From Rhodobacterales bacterium (GTDB taxonomy: Bacteria; Pseudomonadota; Alphaproteobacteria; Rhodobacterales; Rhodobacteraceae), in assembly GCA_003249215.1 (NCBI GenBank), contig QKJR01000038.1, positions 1 through 64,000 on the forward strand: a stretch of DNA of 64,000 bases. Reading direction: 5' to 3'. Under the pieces are notes generated by a model. The model saw nothing but the letters and a program-made list of their open reading frames with translations. It did not search any database and was not told the origin of the DNA. Each line of letters starts with the position of its first letter. The first letter of the stretch is position 1. Positions 44,423 to 54,328 of this stretch are shown piece by piece. The position numbers were made by a program, and so were the translations under genes.

Positions 44423-46240
44423 TCACTTCGCGGCGACCTGCAGCAGATCGGTGATCTTGCGCACACTGGCGCGGCGGTTGGCCTCGCTCGCGGCCTGGGT
44501 GTTCACCCGCAGGTAATCCTCGCCATAACCCTGCACGACCATGTTCTCGGCCGGCACGTCGAAATATTCGCTCAGCGCCAGCGCGAGCGATTCCGCCCGG
44601 CGATCCGAGAGTGCGAGGTTATAGGCCGCATCGCCCACCGCATCGGTATGGCCCTCGATCAGGAAGACCTCGCGCGGGTTCTCGGCAATCGCGGCGCGGA
44701 TCGCATCGCCCAGCGTCGCCAGCGCCCGTGCCTGTTCGGGGCGGATCGCGGCCGAGCCACTGGCGAAGGTGATCGTCTCGACCGAGATCGCCGGGGCCAG
44801 CTCGCGCACCGAGGCGATCTGGCGCACCTGCGCAAGCGTGAAGCGGCGTTCGGGCGTGACGGTGGCGGCCAGCGCCGCGCGCAGCGCTTCGGCATCGGTC
44901 GCGTCGATCTCGGGCGAGCGGGTCGAGGCGCGGGGCAGGGTGCCCACGTCGATCGGCTCGGCGCCCGCGGCATCGTCGATCAGAACGTAGCGCGTGCCAT
45001 CGGGCTCGATCCTTGTGCGCTGCACGATGCGGCGCTGGGCGTCATAGACGGTGACGATCCGCGCGCCGTCCGCCTTGGTCGCGATGGTGCGGGTCGAGCC
45101 GTCGGCGAAGCTCTGGGTGCGCATCGTCGAGCCCGGCTGACGCAGCAGGGCATTGTCGTCCTTGATCACCTGATAGCTGCCATCGGGGTTCTGCAGCACG
45201 ACCCGGTCGCCCGAGTTCACCGCAACCTCGCTGCCGTTGTTGAGCATCGCGCCGACCGCAATCGCGCCAAGGCCGAGAATCGCGAGCTTTTCCTTGGTCG
45301 AGAGGCCGCCCTTCTCCTCGGCCTGCGGCTGGGTGCCGGGCTGCGCCGTAGGCTGGGCGTTGACCGTGGTCGCGAAATCCTGCGACGAGGAACGGGCGTT
45401 CTCCTCGGTGATCACCTCTTCCTGCATCGCGGGCTGCCCGGCCGCGGGCGCCGCGGTGCCTTCGGCCGGCACCGCCTCGGGCGCGGCCAGCGCCTCATTG
45501 GCGACCGGCGCGCCGGTCTCGGCGCTTTGCTGGGCCTCGACGGCTGCCTCGAGGGTCTGCTGCGCCTCCGGAGCGGCTTCGGCCTCGGCCTCAGGCGCCG
45601 CGGCGGCGGGCGGCGTCATTTCGGTCGTGGCCTCGGCGGGCGGGGTCACCGCCTCGGGGGGGCTGGCCTCGGGCGCAGGCACCTGAGCGGGGGCTTCGGT
45701 CATGGTCTCGGGGGCGGGCTCTGCCGCGGCGGGCGGTTCGGCCGGGGCGGCTTCGGGGGCAGAGGGCTCCACGCTCGCCTCGGCACTCGCCTCGGCACCG
45801 ATCTCCGCAGCGGGCCCGGCGCTGCCCGAGGCTTCCGGCATCGCCGCTTCGGGGGGCTGCGCTTCGCTCGCGTGTTCCAGAGCGGGGTGCTCGGTGCCAG
45901 GTTGCTCGGTTGCGGGTTGTGCGCTCTCGGCTTGCCCGGCGGCGGGCGCTTCGGGCGCGGGCTCCGAGGCGGGTTCCTCCGCGGCGGGCGGCGCGCCCGG
46001 GGCCTCGGTGCTCGCCTCGGGCGTCACGGGTTCGGGGGCGACTTCGGGCGCGAGGGGCGTCGCGCAGGCCTGTTGCGCCGCGCTCTCGGCGATGCCTTCG
46101 GCCAGCTTCTGCGCGATGCAGCCCGCGGCCGCCGAGGCGTTTTCGGCGGGGGTCTCGGTGAGGGCCTGGGCCGGCGCGAGCGTCGGGCTCAGCGCGGCGA
46201 GCGCGGCGACGAGGGCCGTGGTGGTTCTCAGGCGTTTCAT
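44423..46240 (-). CDS. OmpA-family protein with long Ala/Pro/Glu-rich region
   Basis: A 605-residue exported protein. A signal peptide (MKRLRTTTALVAALAALSP to PAQA) is followed by a short Cys-containing segment (GCIAQKLAEGI to QQACATP). Residues about 60-290 are low complexity, rich in Ala, Pro and Glu with few other residues. A hydrophobic stretch LAILGLGAIAVGAMLNNG lies near residue 330. The C-terminal 140 residues form an OmpA-like peptidoglycan-binding domain (ITFASGSAAIRPEQARAL, then IEGHTDAVGDAAYNLALSDRRAES). The acidic region probably spans the periplasm. The start follows GAGAGGAGAA. Confidence 0.9.
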   Translation of the reverse strand: MKRLRTTTALVAALAALSPTLAPAQALTETPAENASAAAGCIAQKLAEGIAESAAQQACATPLAPEVAPEPVTPEASTEAPGAPPAAEEPASEPAPEAPAAGQAESAQPATEQPGTEHPALEHASEAQPPEAAMPEASGSAGPAAEIGAEASAEASVEPSAPEAAPAEPPAAAEPAPETMTEAPAQVPAPEASPPEAVTPPAEATTEMTPPAAAAPEAEAEAAPEAQQTLEAAVEAQQSAETGAPVANEALAAPEAVPAEGTAAPAAGQPAMQEEVITEENARSSSQDFATTVNAQPTAQPGTQPQAEEKGGLSTKEKLAILGLGAIAVGAMLNNGSEVAVNSGDRVVLQNPDGSYQVIKDDNALLRQPGSTMRTQSFADGSTRTIATKADGARIVTVYDAQRRIVQRTRIEPDGTRYVLIDDAAGAEPIDVGTLPRASTRSPEIDATDAEALRAALAATVTPERRFTLAQVRQIASVRELAPAISVETITFASGSAAIRPEQARALATLGDAIRAAIAENPREVFLIEGHTDAVGDAAYNLALSDRRAESLALALSEYFDVPAENMVVQGYGEDYLRVNTQAASEANRRASVRKITDLLQVAAK

Positions 46241-46343
46241 GCGTTCTCCTCTCGTGGGGCGGCGGGCCCCGATCGAGAAGGTAACGGTTTCACCCGCCTG
46301 CGGTTCCCGCGCCCGCCGGTCCACCGCGGGGCCGAGACCGAAA

Positions 46344-46369
46344 CGGGCGGAGCCTTTCGGCCCCGCCCG
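46344..46369 (-). terminator. hairpin downstream of the BMP-family gene
   Basis: CGGGCGGAGCC and GGCCCCGCCCG pair with one mismatch around a TTTC loop, 32 bases after the stop of the binding-protein gene. On the minus strand it is followed by TTTCGG. The rest of the 160-bp gap to the OmpA-family start shows nothing further. Confidence 0.5.
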
Positions 46370-46400
46370 CGAGAAATTTCAAGGGCTTGGCGCCCCGGCC

Positions 46401-47483
46401 TTATTTCGGCAGTTCGGCGGTGATGCCTTCGACATAGAAGCTCATCCCGGCCAGTTCGCCGTCATCCGGCGTCGCGCCCTCGGCCAGCCAGACCGAACCG
46501 TCCTGCTTGTTGAGCGGGCCGGTGAAGGGATGGTATTCGCCCGAGGCGATCTTGTCCTTGAGCGCAAGCGCCTCGGCCTTGACCTCTTCGGGGACTTCCG
46601 AGCTGATCTCGCCGATGCCGACCATGCCGGTGCCGATCCCGCCCCAGGTCGCTTCCGAGGCCCAGGTGCCATCGAGCATCTTGCCGACGCGGGCGATGTA
46701 GTAGGGGTCCCAGTGGTCGATGGTCGAGCCTACGCGCGGTTTCGGCGCGAAGGCCGACATGTCCGAGGCCTGACCGAAGGTATAGACGTTGCCGGCCTCC
46801 TGCGCCTTGGCTTGGGGGGCGGTCGAGTCGGTGTGCTGCAGCACGAAATCGCAGCCCTCGGCAATCAGCGCGGCGGCGGCATCGGCCTCTTTCGCCGGGT
46901 CGAACCAGGTATAGGCCCAGACCACCTTGATCTCGACATCGGGGTTGACCTTCTTGGCGTGCAGGAACGAGGCGTTGATGCCCTGAACCACCTCGGGGAT
47001 CGGGAAGGACCCGATGTAGCCGATCTTGTTCGTCTTGGTCATGCGGCCCGCGATCGTGCCCTGAATGGCGCGGCCCTCGAAGAATTTCGCGTCATAGGTG
47101 GCGACGTTGTCCGAGCGCTTGTAGCCGGTGGCGTGCTCGAATTTCACGTTCGGGAATTTCGCGGCGACGTTCATCACGGCATCCATGTAGCCAAACGAGG
47201 TCGCGAAGATCAGCGTGTTGCCCTCGAGCGCGAGCTGGGTCAGCGCGCGTTCGGCGTCGGGGCCTTCGGGCACGGATTCGATGAAGGAGGTGACGACCTT
47301 GTCGCCATATTCCTTCTCGATGGCCTGACGGCCCTGATCGTGCTGATAGGACCAGCCCATGTCGCCCACCGGGCCGACATAGATGAAGCCCACCTTGAGC
47401 GGGTCGGCGGCACGCGCGGGCAGGCCGGCGGCGGCGACGACCGCGGTCGCGGCGGTGGTGGTCAGAAAGCTTCTGCGGTTCAT
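46401..47483 (-). CDS. BMP-family ABC substrate-binding protein (nucleoside/purine)
   Basis: A 360-residue periplasmic binding protein of the basic membrane protein/PnrA-like family, whose characterised members bind nucleosides. The signal MNRRSFLTTTAATAVVAAAG has a twin-arginine-like motif and ends PARAA. The mature domain begins KVGFIYVGPVGDMGWSYQHDQGR, with IFATSFGYMDAVM and QHTDSTAPQ further on. It is the last gene of the minus-strand purine block, 81 bp after the second permease, and supplies the solute-binding part of that transporter. Downstream of xanthine dehydrogenase genes, purine nucleosides or bases are the likely ligands. Confidence 0.93.
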   Translation of the reverse strand: MNRRSFLTTTAATAVVAAAGLPARAADPLKVGFIYVGPVGDMGWSYQHDQGRQAIEKEYGDKVVTSFIESVPEGPDAERALTQLALEGNTLIFATSFGYMDAVMNVAAKFPNVKFEHATGYKRSDNVATYDAKFFEGRAIQGTIAGRMTKTNKIGYIGSFPIPEVVQGINASFLHAKKVNPDVEIKVVWAYTWFDPAKEADAAAALIAEGCDFVLQHTDSTAPQAKAQEAGNVYTFGQASDMSAFAPKPRVGSTIDHWDPYYIARVGKMLDGTWASEATWGGIGTGMVGIGEISSEVPEEVKAEALALKDKIASGEYHPFTGPLNKQDGSVWLAEGATPDDGELAGMSFYVEGITAELPK

Positions 47484-47564
47484 GGGAACTCCTCGGCAGT
47501 TGTGGGCACGGATGCCCGGGTTGGGTTGGGGCGCGATGGCCCGGGTTGATGCGCCTCGGGCGTG

Positions 47565-48497
47565 TCAGCTCGAGGCGTGGAAGGAGCGGCCGAGATCGGC
47601 CGGGGCGGCCTGCGCGCCGTGGCGGTGGAGCGCCGAGAGAAGGACGAGAACGACGATGGTGATGACATAGGGCGCCATCGACAGAAGATGCACGGGGATT
47701 GCGTAACCGGCCGCCTGCAGCTGCAATTGCAGGGCGGTGATGCCGCCGAAGAGATAGGCGCCGATCAGCACGCGCTCGGGGCGCCAGCTCGCGAAGACGA
47801 CGATGGCGAGCGCGATCCAGCCGGCACCGGCGGTCATCCCCTCGGTCCATTGCGGCACGCGGACAAGGCTGAGGTAAGCGCCGCCGAAGCCCGCGCAGGC
47901 GCCGCCAAAGGCCAGCGCCGCGATGCGCACGGCGATGACCCGGTAACCCAGCGCATGGGCCGCGTCATGGCTCTCGCCCACCGCGCGCAGCACGAGGCCC
48001 GCGCGGGTGAACTTGAGGAAGGCCCAGGTGAGCGCCACGAGCACGAGCGAGGCATAGACCACCCAGTCATGCGAGAAGAAGATCGGGCCCAGCACCGGAA
48101 TATCGCCCAAGGGTCCGAAATCGAGTTTCGCGGTCGGCGGCGGGCGCACGCCCTCGTATCCCTTGCCGATCAGCGCCGAGAGGCCGAGGCCGAAGAGCGT
48201 GAGCGCAAGGCCGGTCGCGGTCTGGTTCGACAGGAACACCTGCGTCAGGATCGCGAAGACCATGGCAAGCACCGCGCCCGCGACGGCCCCGAACAGGAAG
48301 CCCAGAACCGGGCTGCCGGTGGCGGTGGCGGCCGCGAACCCGCCGACCGCGCCCATGATCATCATCCCCTCGACCCCGAGGTTCAGAACGCCCGCCTTCT
48401 CGGCGATGAGCTCGCCCGTCGCCGCCAGCAGGACCGGCGTCGACGCCGTCATGAGCGTCGCGATCAGAACGATGATGTCGATGCCGCCCAGGGTCAT
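47565..48497 (-). CDS. ABC transporter permease, purine/nucleoside type (second permease)
   Basis: A 310-residue inner-membrane permease with about eight to nine helices, of the BPD_transp_2 class. Family segments include the N-terminal TASTPVLLAATGELIAEKAGV with LNLGVEGMMIMGA, and the coupling loop around RAVGESHDAAHALGYRV. It overlaps the first permease by four bases (ATGA). The frame extends much further upstream, but through the partner gene. With its neighbours it forms a YufP/YufQ-like pair for nucleoside or purine import. Confidence 0.92.
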   Translation of the reverse strand: MTLGGIDIIVLIATLMTASTPVLLAATGELIAEKAGVLNLGVEGMMIMGAVGGFAAATATGSPVLGFLFGAVAGAVLAMVFAILTQVFLSNQTATGLALTLFGLGLSALIGKGYEGVRPPPTAKLDFGPLGDIPVLGPIFFSHDWVVYASLVLVALTWAFLKFTRAGLVLRAVGESHDAAHALGYRVIAVRIAALAFGGACAGFGGAYLSLVRVPQWTEGMTAGAGWIALAIVVFASWRPERVLIGAYLFGGITALQLQLQAAGYAIPVHLLSMAPYVITIVVLVLLSALHRHGAQAAPADLGRSFHASS

Positions 48498-49573
48498 GCG
48501 CGCGCTCCTCCGATGCGGATACGGTAATTGGTGAGCAGGTCGAAGCCCAAGAGGAAAAAGAGAAGCATGCCTTGGAAAACCTGAATCGCCGCAGCCGGCA
48601 GGCCGAGCATGAGCTGCGCCATGTCGCCGCCAATGTAGGTGAGCGCCATCAGAAGCCCGGCAAGCAGGATGCCGAGCGGGTGCAGGCGGCCAAGGAAGGC
48701 CACGATGATCGCGGTGAAGCCATAGCCCGCGTTGAAGCTGTCGGTGATCTGGCCCGAGGGGCCCGAGACCTCGAAGAGACCGGCGAGGCCGGCGAGCGCG
48801 CCCGAGAGGCCGAGGCAGGTCACGATCAGCCGCGCGGGCACCACGCCCGCAAACCGCGCCGCCCGCGGCGCCTCGCCCGCGACGCGGATGCGGAAGCCCG
48901 CGATATGGCGATGCATCAGGATATAGGCGCCGATCACCGCGATGAGCGCCGCGGCCACCCCCCAATGCGCGCCGGTGCCGGCGATCAGCTCGGGGTTATG
49001 CGCGCTCGGATATTGCTGCAGGTTGCGCGAGCCGGGGAAGCCGAAGCCCTCGGGGTTCTTCAGCGGCCCGAAGGCGACATAGGCGAGCAGGTTCTGCGCG
49101 ACATAGACGAGCATCAGCGAGACGAGGATTTCCGAGGTGCCGAAGAACACCTTGAGGAGCGCGGGAATGAGCCCCCAGAGGAAGCCGCCGATCGCCCCCG
49201 CGATCACCATCGCCGGGAAGAGCATCGCGCTCTCGGCCGGGTAAGCCGCCAGTGCCACCGCCGCGCCACAGACCGCGCCCATGATATATTGCCCCTCGGC
49301 GCCGATGTTCCAGATCCCGGCCTTGAAGCCCACGGCGAGCCCCGCCGCGATCAGGATGAGCGGCCCGGCCTTGACCAGAAGCTGGCTGCGGAAATAGGCG
49401 GCATTGGCGCCGAAGAGCGGATCCCAGAAGATCACCTTGATCGCCTCGACCGGGTTCTTGCCGAGGGTTGCAAAGAGAAGCCCGCCCGCGATCATCGTGG
49501 CGATCACCGCGACGAGCGGCGTGGTATAGGCCCAGAAGCGTGAGGGCGTGGGGCGTTTGATGAGCGTGATCAC
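48494..49573 (-). CDS. ABC transporter permease, purine/nucleoside type (first permease)
   Basis: A 359-residue BPD_transp_2-class permease. It contains the family segments TLGKNPVEAIKVIFWDPL, GFKAGIWNIGAEGQYIMGA and the cytosolic loop IRVAGEAPRAARFAGV. The start is GTG at 49573, which overlaps the ATPase stop (GTGA) and has GAGGAGG upstream; it gives the expected short VITLIKRPT N-terminus. The frame reaching 50494 runs through the ATPase gene and is not coding. Confidence 0.91.
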   Translation of the reverse strand: MITLIKRPTPSRFWAYTTPLVAVIATMIAGGLLFATLGKNPVEAIKVIFWDPLFGANAAYFRSQLLVKAGPLILIAAGLAVGFKAGIWNIGAEGQYIMGAVCGAAVALAAYPAESAMLFPAMVIAGAIGGFLWGLIPALLKVFFGTSEILVSLMLVYVAQNLLAYVAFGPLKNPEGFGFPGSRNLQQYPSAHNPELIAGTGAHWGVAAALIAVIGAYILMHRHIAGFRIRVAGEAPRAARFAGVVPARLIVTCLGLSGALAGLAGLFEVSGPSGQITDSFNAGYGFTAIIVAFLGRLHPLGILLAGLLMALTYIGGDMAQLMLGLPAAAIQVFQGMLLFFLLGFDLLTNYRIRIGGARA

Positions 49574-51105
49574 GATGCGGCCTCCTCTGCGACCACATCG
49601 GTCATGCCATGCGCGCCGCCGAGCATCAGGCCGATCTCGTCGATCGTCAGGCCCTCGGTCGGGCGCGGGGGGCTGAGCCGCCCCTCGTAGAGCGCGCAGA
49701 AATTGTCCGCGATCTCCATCAGCTCGTCGAGGTCCTGAGAAATCACGATCACCCCGGCGCCCTTGGACGCGAGATCGAGCAAAGCCTGCCGGATCGAGGC
49801 GGCGGCTGCGGCATCGACGCCCCAGGTCGGCTGGTTGACGATCAGAACGTCGGGCGCCTGCAGCACCTCGCGCCCGATCACATATTTCTGCAGGTTGCCG
49901 CCCGAGAGCGCGCGGGCCGCCACATGCGGCCCCGGCGTGCGCACGTCGAAGGCCTTGATGATCTCCTCGGCGAAGCCCTTCGCCGCGCCCATGTCGATGA
50001 AGCCCTTCTTCATCAGGGGGCGCCGAATGGTGCCGGTCAGAAGCGTGTTCTCGGTCAGGCTCATCGCGGGCACGGCGGCATGGCCGAGCCGTTCCTCGGG
50101 CGCCGAGAGAAGCCCCATCGCCCGGCGCTCGTTCGGGCCAAGGCGCGACGCCTCCTGCCCCTTGATCACCACGGTCTCGTCCTCCGAGGGCCGCTCGCCC
50201 GAGAGGGTCGCGAGCAGCTCCTCCTGCCCGTTGCCAGCAACGCCCCCGATGCCGAGCACCTCGCCCGCGCGCAGCGTCAGGTTGATGCCCTTCAGCGAGG
50301 GCCCGAATTGCGACATCGGCGGCAGGTTCAGATCCTTGACCACCAGAACCGGGTTGCCGAAGCTGCGCCCCGCCCGGTCGGTCATCGCGAATTCGCCGCC
50401 GACCATCATTTCGGCGAGCTCGCGCGCGGTCTTCTCGCGCGGGGTGCAATGGCCCACCACCTTGCCGCCGCGCAGGATCGTCGCACTGTCGCAAAGCGCG
50501 CGGATCTCTTCGAGCTTGTGGCTGATGTAAAGGATCGCCGTGCCCTCGGCCGAGAGTTTGCGCAGCGTGTGGAAGAGGATCTCCACCTCCTGCGGGGTCA
50601 GCACCGACGTGGGCTCATCCATGATCAGGAGTTTCGGATCCTGCAAGAGGCAGCGAATGATCTCGACCCGCTGACGCTCGCCTGCCGAGAGATCGCCCAC
50701 GGTGCGGTCGGGGTCGAGCGGCAGGCCATAGGTGTTGGAAATCTCGCGGATCCGGCGCGCGAGGTCGCGCATCGGCGGCGGGTTCTCCATGCCGAGGGCG
50801 ACGTTTTCGGCCACGTTCAGCGCCTCGAAAAGCGAGAAATGCTGAAACACCATGGCGACGCCCGCGGCCCGTGCGGCCCGCGGCTCGGCGGGCTCATAAG
50901 CCGCCCCCATCAGCCGCATCGTGCCGGCATCGGGCTTCACCAGGCCATAGATCATCTTCACGAGCGTCGATTTGCCCGCGCCGTTCTCGCCCAGAAGGGC
51001 ATGAACCTCACCCGGCGCGATCGCAAATCCCACGTTGTCGTTGGCCACGACCCCGGGATAGGCTTTGCGAAGCCCCTCGATTTCCAGCAGCATTGTCCCC
51101 GTCAC
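49570..51105 (-). CDS. ABC transporter ATP-binding protein with two ATPase domains, nucleoside type
   Basis: A 511-residue double-domain ATPase of the sugar/nucleoside (YufO-like) class. The first domain is complete: GENGAGKSTLVKM, DLSAGERQRVEIIRCLL, LLIMDEPTSVLTP. The second has a degenerate Walker A (GVAGNGQEELL), a signature ALSGGNLQKYVIGRE and VLIVNQPTWGVD where the usual Walker B glutamate is replaced by glutamine, as is common in this class. The GTG start at 51105 overlaps the xdhC stop (GTGA) and has GAAGGA upstream; an ATG at 51093 is the alternative. Confidence 0.93.
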   Translation of the reverse strand: MTGTMLLEIEGLRKAYPGVVANDNVGFAIAPGEVHALLGENGAGKSTLVKMIYGLVKPDAGTMRLMGAAYEPAEPRAARAAGVAMVFQHFSLFEALNVAENVALGMENPPPMRDLARRIREISNTYGLPLDPDRTVGDLSAGERQRVEIIRCLLQDPKLLIMDEPTSVLTPQEVEILFHTLRKLSAEGTAILYISHKLEEIRALCDSATILRGGKVVGHCTPREKTARELAEMMVGGEFAMTDRAGRSFGNPVLVVKDLNLPPMSQFGPSLKGINLTLRAGEVLGIGGVAGNGQEELLATLSGERPSEDETVVIKGQEASRLGPNERRAMGLLSAPEERLGHAAVPAMSLTENTLLTGTIRRPLMKKGFIDMGAAKGFAEEIIKAFDVRTPGPHVAARALSGGNLQKYVIGREVLQAPDVLIVNQPTWGVDAAAAASIRQALLDLASKGAGVIVISQDLDELMEIADNFCALYEGRLSPPRPTEGLTIDEIGLMLGGAHGMTDVVAEEAAS

Positions 51106-52043
51106 CCGGCGCGTCCTTCTTTTGTGGTGGCCCTTTGGGCCCCTGCGCTCGTTTCCCTGAGTAGCGCGGCCGCAACCCCGATCGCAATGGATTGGGGGTG
51201 CTTGCCGAGACTCGGGTCGCCTATCGGACAGGCAATGCGCAAAATTTGGGCGTCGCTATGCCCCAGATTGCGCAGCCTTCCCCGGAATCGCGCCCATTTC
51301 GTCGCCGATCCGATCAGCCCGCAGGCGGCAAAGCCATGGCCGAGAAGCCGGTGGCAGAGCTCGAGATCGAGCGCATGGGAATAGGTCAGGATCAGGTGCC
51401 GCGCGTCGGGCGGCGCGAGCGCGACGAGATCGGCCGGGTTCTCGGCGATCAGCGTGGTGACGCCCGGCGGCAGCGCGTCGGGAAACCGCTCCGCCCCGGT
51501 ATCGGCCCAGTGGATCGCGAAACCGGGCAGGGGGCTCAGCACCGAGATCAGCGCCCGGCCCACATGGCCCGCGCCCCAGACCCAAAGGGGCGTGGGCGGC
51601 GGCGCCACCGCCTCGATCAGCCAGCCGTCGAGCAGAAGCGGCGGCACCTCGCCCCGGTCACGGGCCCGTGCGAGCGCCCGGGTGACGGAGAGCGGCTCGG
51701 GCATGGCAGGCCCCAGTGGTCGCGCGTGCCAGCCCGGACCGATCGCGGCGACGCACGCCGCATCCATCGGCTCATAGCCAAGCGTGACGGACCCGCCGCA
51801 GCATTGCCCCATCGCGGGGCCAAGCGGGATCCGCTCGATCCGCGGCGCGATCAGGGTGCGGGCGCGTTCGATGGCGCGAAACTCGAGCTCGCCGCCGCCA
51901 ATCGTGCCCTCGGTCGCGTCGGGCCACACGAGCATCGCGGCGCCTGCCTCACGCGGGGTCGAGCCGCGCACCTCGGCCACCACGACGCGCACGAAGGGGC
52001 CGCGCGCGGCCGCGCGGGCCAGCGCCCCGGGGTCGAGGCTCAT
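51102..52043 (-). CDS. xdhC: xanthine dehydrogenase accessory protein
   Basis: A 313-residue XdhC. It binds molybdenum cofactor, helps add the sulfido ligand, and hands it to XdhB; it is not part of the mature enzyme. The N-terminal half carries VAEVRGSTPREAGAAMLV and GQCCGGSVTLGYE with a Cys pair; the C-terminal Rossmann part carries WVWGAGHVGRALISVL and ILTYSHALDLEL. It overlaps xdhB by ATGA and the ABC ATPase by GTGA, so enzyme, maturase and transporter are translated as one chain of genes. Confidence 0.95.
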   Translation of the reverse strand: MSLDPGALARAAARGPFVRVVVAEVRGSTPREAGAAMLVWPDATEGTIGGGELEFRAIERARTLIAPRIERIPLGPAMGQCCGGSVTLGYEPMDAACVAAIGPGWHARPLGPAMPEPLSVTRALARARDRGEVPPLLLDGWLIEAVAPPPTPLWVWGAGHVGRALISVLSPLPGFAIHWADTGAERFPDALPPGVTTLIAENPADLVALAPPDARHLILTYSHALDLELCHRLLGHGFAACGLIGSATKWARFRGRLRNLGHSDAQILRIACPIGDPSLGKHPQSIAIGVAAALLRETSAGAQRATTKEGRAG

Positions 52044-54328
52044 GCCTCACCTTTTGCGCGATGCACGGCGGCCAGAACCGCCTCGGCGGTCGCCGGCGCC
52101 TGCAGATCGGGCCAGTTCGGCCCGCAGGCGGCGCAGGCGGCATTGAGCGCGTGGAAGGTCGAGATCCCGTGCATGAAGGGCGGCTCGCCCACCGCTTTGG
52201 AGCGGAAGATCGTCTCCTCGCGGTTCGGCTGATCCCAGAGGGTGACGTTGAAGATCCGCGGCCGGTCGGAGCAGGCCGGGATCTTGTAGGTCGAGGGCGC
52301 GTGCGTGGTCAGCCGCCCCTTGCCGTCCCAGACGAGTTCCTCGGTGGTGAGCCAGCCCGCGCCCTGCACATAGGCGCCCTCGATCTGCCCGATGTCGAGC
52401 GCGGGGTTCAGCGAGGCGCCCGCGTCATGCAGGATATCGGCGCGCAGGATGCGGTTCTCACCGGTCAGCGTGTCGATCACCACCTCGGTCACCGCCGCGC
52501 CATAGGCGAAGTAGTAGAACGGCCGGCCGCGCCCGGCGATCCGGTCCCAGGTGATTTTGGGCGTCGCGTAAAAGCCGGTCGAAGAGAGGCTGACGCGCGC
52601 GCCATAGGCCGCACCCGCCACCTCGGCGAAGGGCCATTCGCGGCCCGCGGCGCGCACCTTGCCCCCCTCGAAGCCGACCTCGGCGATGTCACAGCCCTCG
52701 CGCGTGGCGATATAGGCCGCGATCCGGTCGCGGATCGTCTGGGCCGCCACCTTGACCGCCATGCCATTGAGATCGGCACCCGAGGAGGCCGCGGTGGCCG
52801 AGGTATTGGGCACTTTCGACGTGTCCGTCGCGGTGATCCGCACCACATCGGTCTCGACGCCAAAGACGCGGGCGGCCACCTGACGGCATTTCTGATGCAG
52901 GCCTTGCCCCATCTCGGAGCCGCCGTGGTTGATCTGTACCGAGCCGTCGGAATAGACGTGGACGAGGGCGCCGGCCTGATTGAGATGGGTCAGCGTGAAG
53001 GAGATCCCGAATTTCACGGGGCTGAGCGCGATCCCCCGCTTCAAGGTTCGATTTTTGCTATTCCATGCCGCAATCTCGGCCTTGCGGGCGGCGTAATCGC
53101 TCGATTTCTCCAACTCTGCCGTGATTTCCTGCAGGATGAAATCCTCGACCTCCTGCCCGTAATGTGTGCTCTGCACGGGGGCGCTGTCGGCCGCTGTGTA
53201 GTAATTCATGCGCCGCAACTCGGCGGGCTCGATCCCGATCACATGGGCCAGATGCTCCATCGCGCGCTCGATCCCGAGCATCCCCTGCGGCCCGCCGAAG
53301 CCGCGATAGGCGGTGTTCGACTGGGTGTTGGTGCGCATCCGATGGCTCTCGACGCGCAGCGCGGGGATGAAATAGGCGTTGTCGGCATGGAGCATCGCGC
53401 GGTCGCAGACCGGCAGGCTCAGGTCCGGCGACCAGCCGCAGCGTGCGATCTGCAGGAAATCGGCACCCAGGATCCGCCCCTCGGCATCGGCGCCGATCTT
53501 GTAATGAATGCGGAAATCGTGGCGCTTGCCGGTGATCACCATGTCGTCGTCGCGATCATAGCGCATCTTGCAGGCCCGGCCCGTCAGCCGCGCGGCCACC
53601 GCACAGGCGACGGCGAGGTGGTTGCCCTGGCTCTCCTTGCCGCCGAACCCGCCGCCCATCCGCCGCATCTCGACGCGCACGTCATGCATATGGAGGCCGA
53701 TCGCCTCGGCGACCTTGTGCTGGATCTCGGTCGGGTGCTGGCTCGAGCAGAGGATCGTCATCCCCTGATCGCCGGGCAGCGCGGCCGCGGCCATCCCCTC
53801 GAGGTAGAAATGCTCCTGCCCGCCGATCTCGATCGTGCCTTCGGCGATATGAGTGGCGCCGCTCAGCGCCGCAGCCGTATCGCCGCGCGACCAGATCACC
53901 GGCCCGCCTTCGAACATGCTCTCTGCCGCCACAGCCTGATCGAGGGTCAGGAGCGCGGGGCGGGGGGCATAGCTGATGCGCCCGAGTTTCGCGGCCTTGC
54001 GCGCCGCGATATGGCTTGTGGCCACCACGAGGAAGATCGGCTGGCCGAAGAAATGCACCTCGCCCGTGGCCAGAAGCGGCTCGGGGATCGGTGCGGGTGA
54101 GACATCATTGGCGAAGGGCAGGTCGTGGGCCTCGAGGACCGCGACCACACCCGGCGCCGCGCGCACGGCGTCGAGGTCGATCGCGGTGATCTCGGCCGAG
54201 GCCTCGGTCGAGAGGCCGAAGGCCAGATGCAGCGCGCCCGCGGGCAGCGGCGTGTCATCGACATAGCGCGCGCGGCCGGTGACATGCAGTTCCGCGCTGT
54301 CGTGCGGTGTCGAGGTTCCGGTCGTCAT
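52040..54328 (-). CDS. xdhB: xanthine dehydrogenase, molybdopterin-binding subunit
   Basis: A 762-residue large subunit that holds the molybdenum cofactor and oxidises hypoxanthine to xanthine and xanthine to urate. Visible family segments: [29 protein letters not shown] (Moco-site glutamine), [12 protein letters not shown], the [10 protein letters not shown] loop, [14 protein letters not shown], and [11 protein letters not shown] near the C-terminus with the catalytic glutamate. Length fits the R. capsulatus-type XdhB. It overlaps xdhA and xdhC by four bases each. Confidence 0.96.
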   Translation of the reverse strand: MTTGTSTPHDSAELHVTGRARYVDDTPLPAGALHLAFGLSTEASAEITAIDLDAVRAAPGVVAVLEAHDLPFANDVSPAPIPEPLLATGEVHFFGQPIFLVVATSHIAARKAAKLGRISYAPRPALLTLDQAVAAESMFEGGPVIWSRGDTAAALSGATHIAEGTIEIGGQEHFYLEGMAAAALPGDQGMTILCSSQHPTEIQHKVAEAIGLHMHDVRVEMRRMGGGFGGKESQGNHLAVACAVAARLTGRACKMRYDRDDDMVITGKRHDFRIHYKIGADAEGRILGADFLQIARCGWSPDLSLPVCDRAMLHADNAYFIPALRVESHRMRTNTQSNTAYRGFGGPQGMLGIERAMEHLAHVIGIEPAELRRMNYYTAADSAPVQSTHYGQEVEDFILQEITAELEKSSDYAARKAEIAAWNSKNRTLKRGIALSPVKFGISFTLTHLNQAGALVHVYSDGSVQINHGGSEMGQGLHQKCRQVAARVFGVETDVVRITATDTSKVPNTSATAASSGADLNGMAVKVAAQTIRDRIAAYIATREGCDIAEVGFEGGKVRAAGREWPFAEVAGAAYGARVSLSSTGFYATPKITWDRIAGRGRPFYYFAYGAAVTEVVIDTLTGENRILRADILHDAGASLNPALDIGQIEGAYVQGAGWLTTEELVWDGKGRLTTHAPSTYKIPACSDRPRIFNVTLWDQPNREETIFRSKAVGEPPFMHGISTFHALNAACAACGPNWPDLQAPATAEAVLAAVHRAKGEA

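Noticed and set aside
45702-47549. 615-codon plus-strand frame antisense to the OmpA-family and BMP genes
   Set aside because: Low-complexity shadow of the opposite strand's Ala/Pro/Glu region; no start signal or domain.
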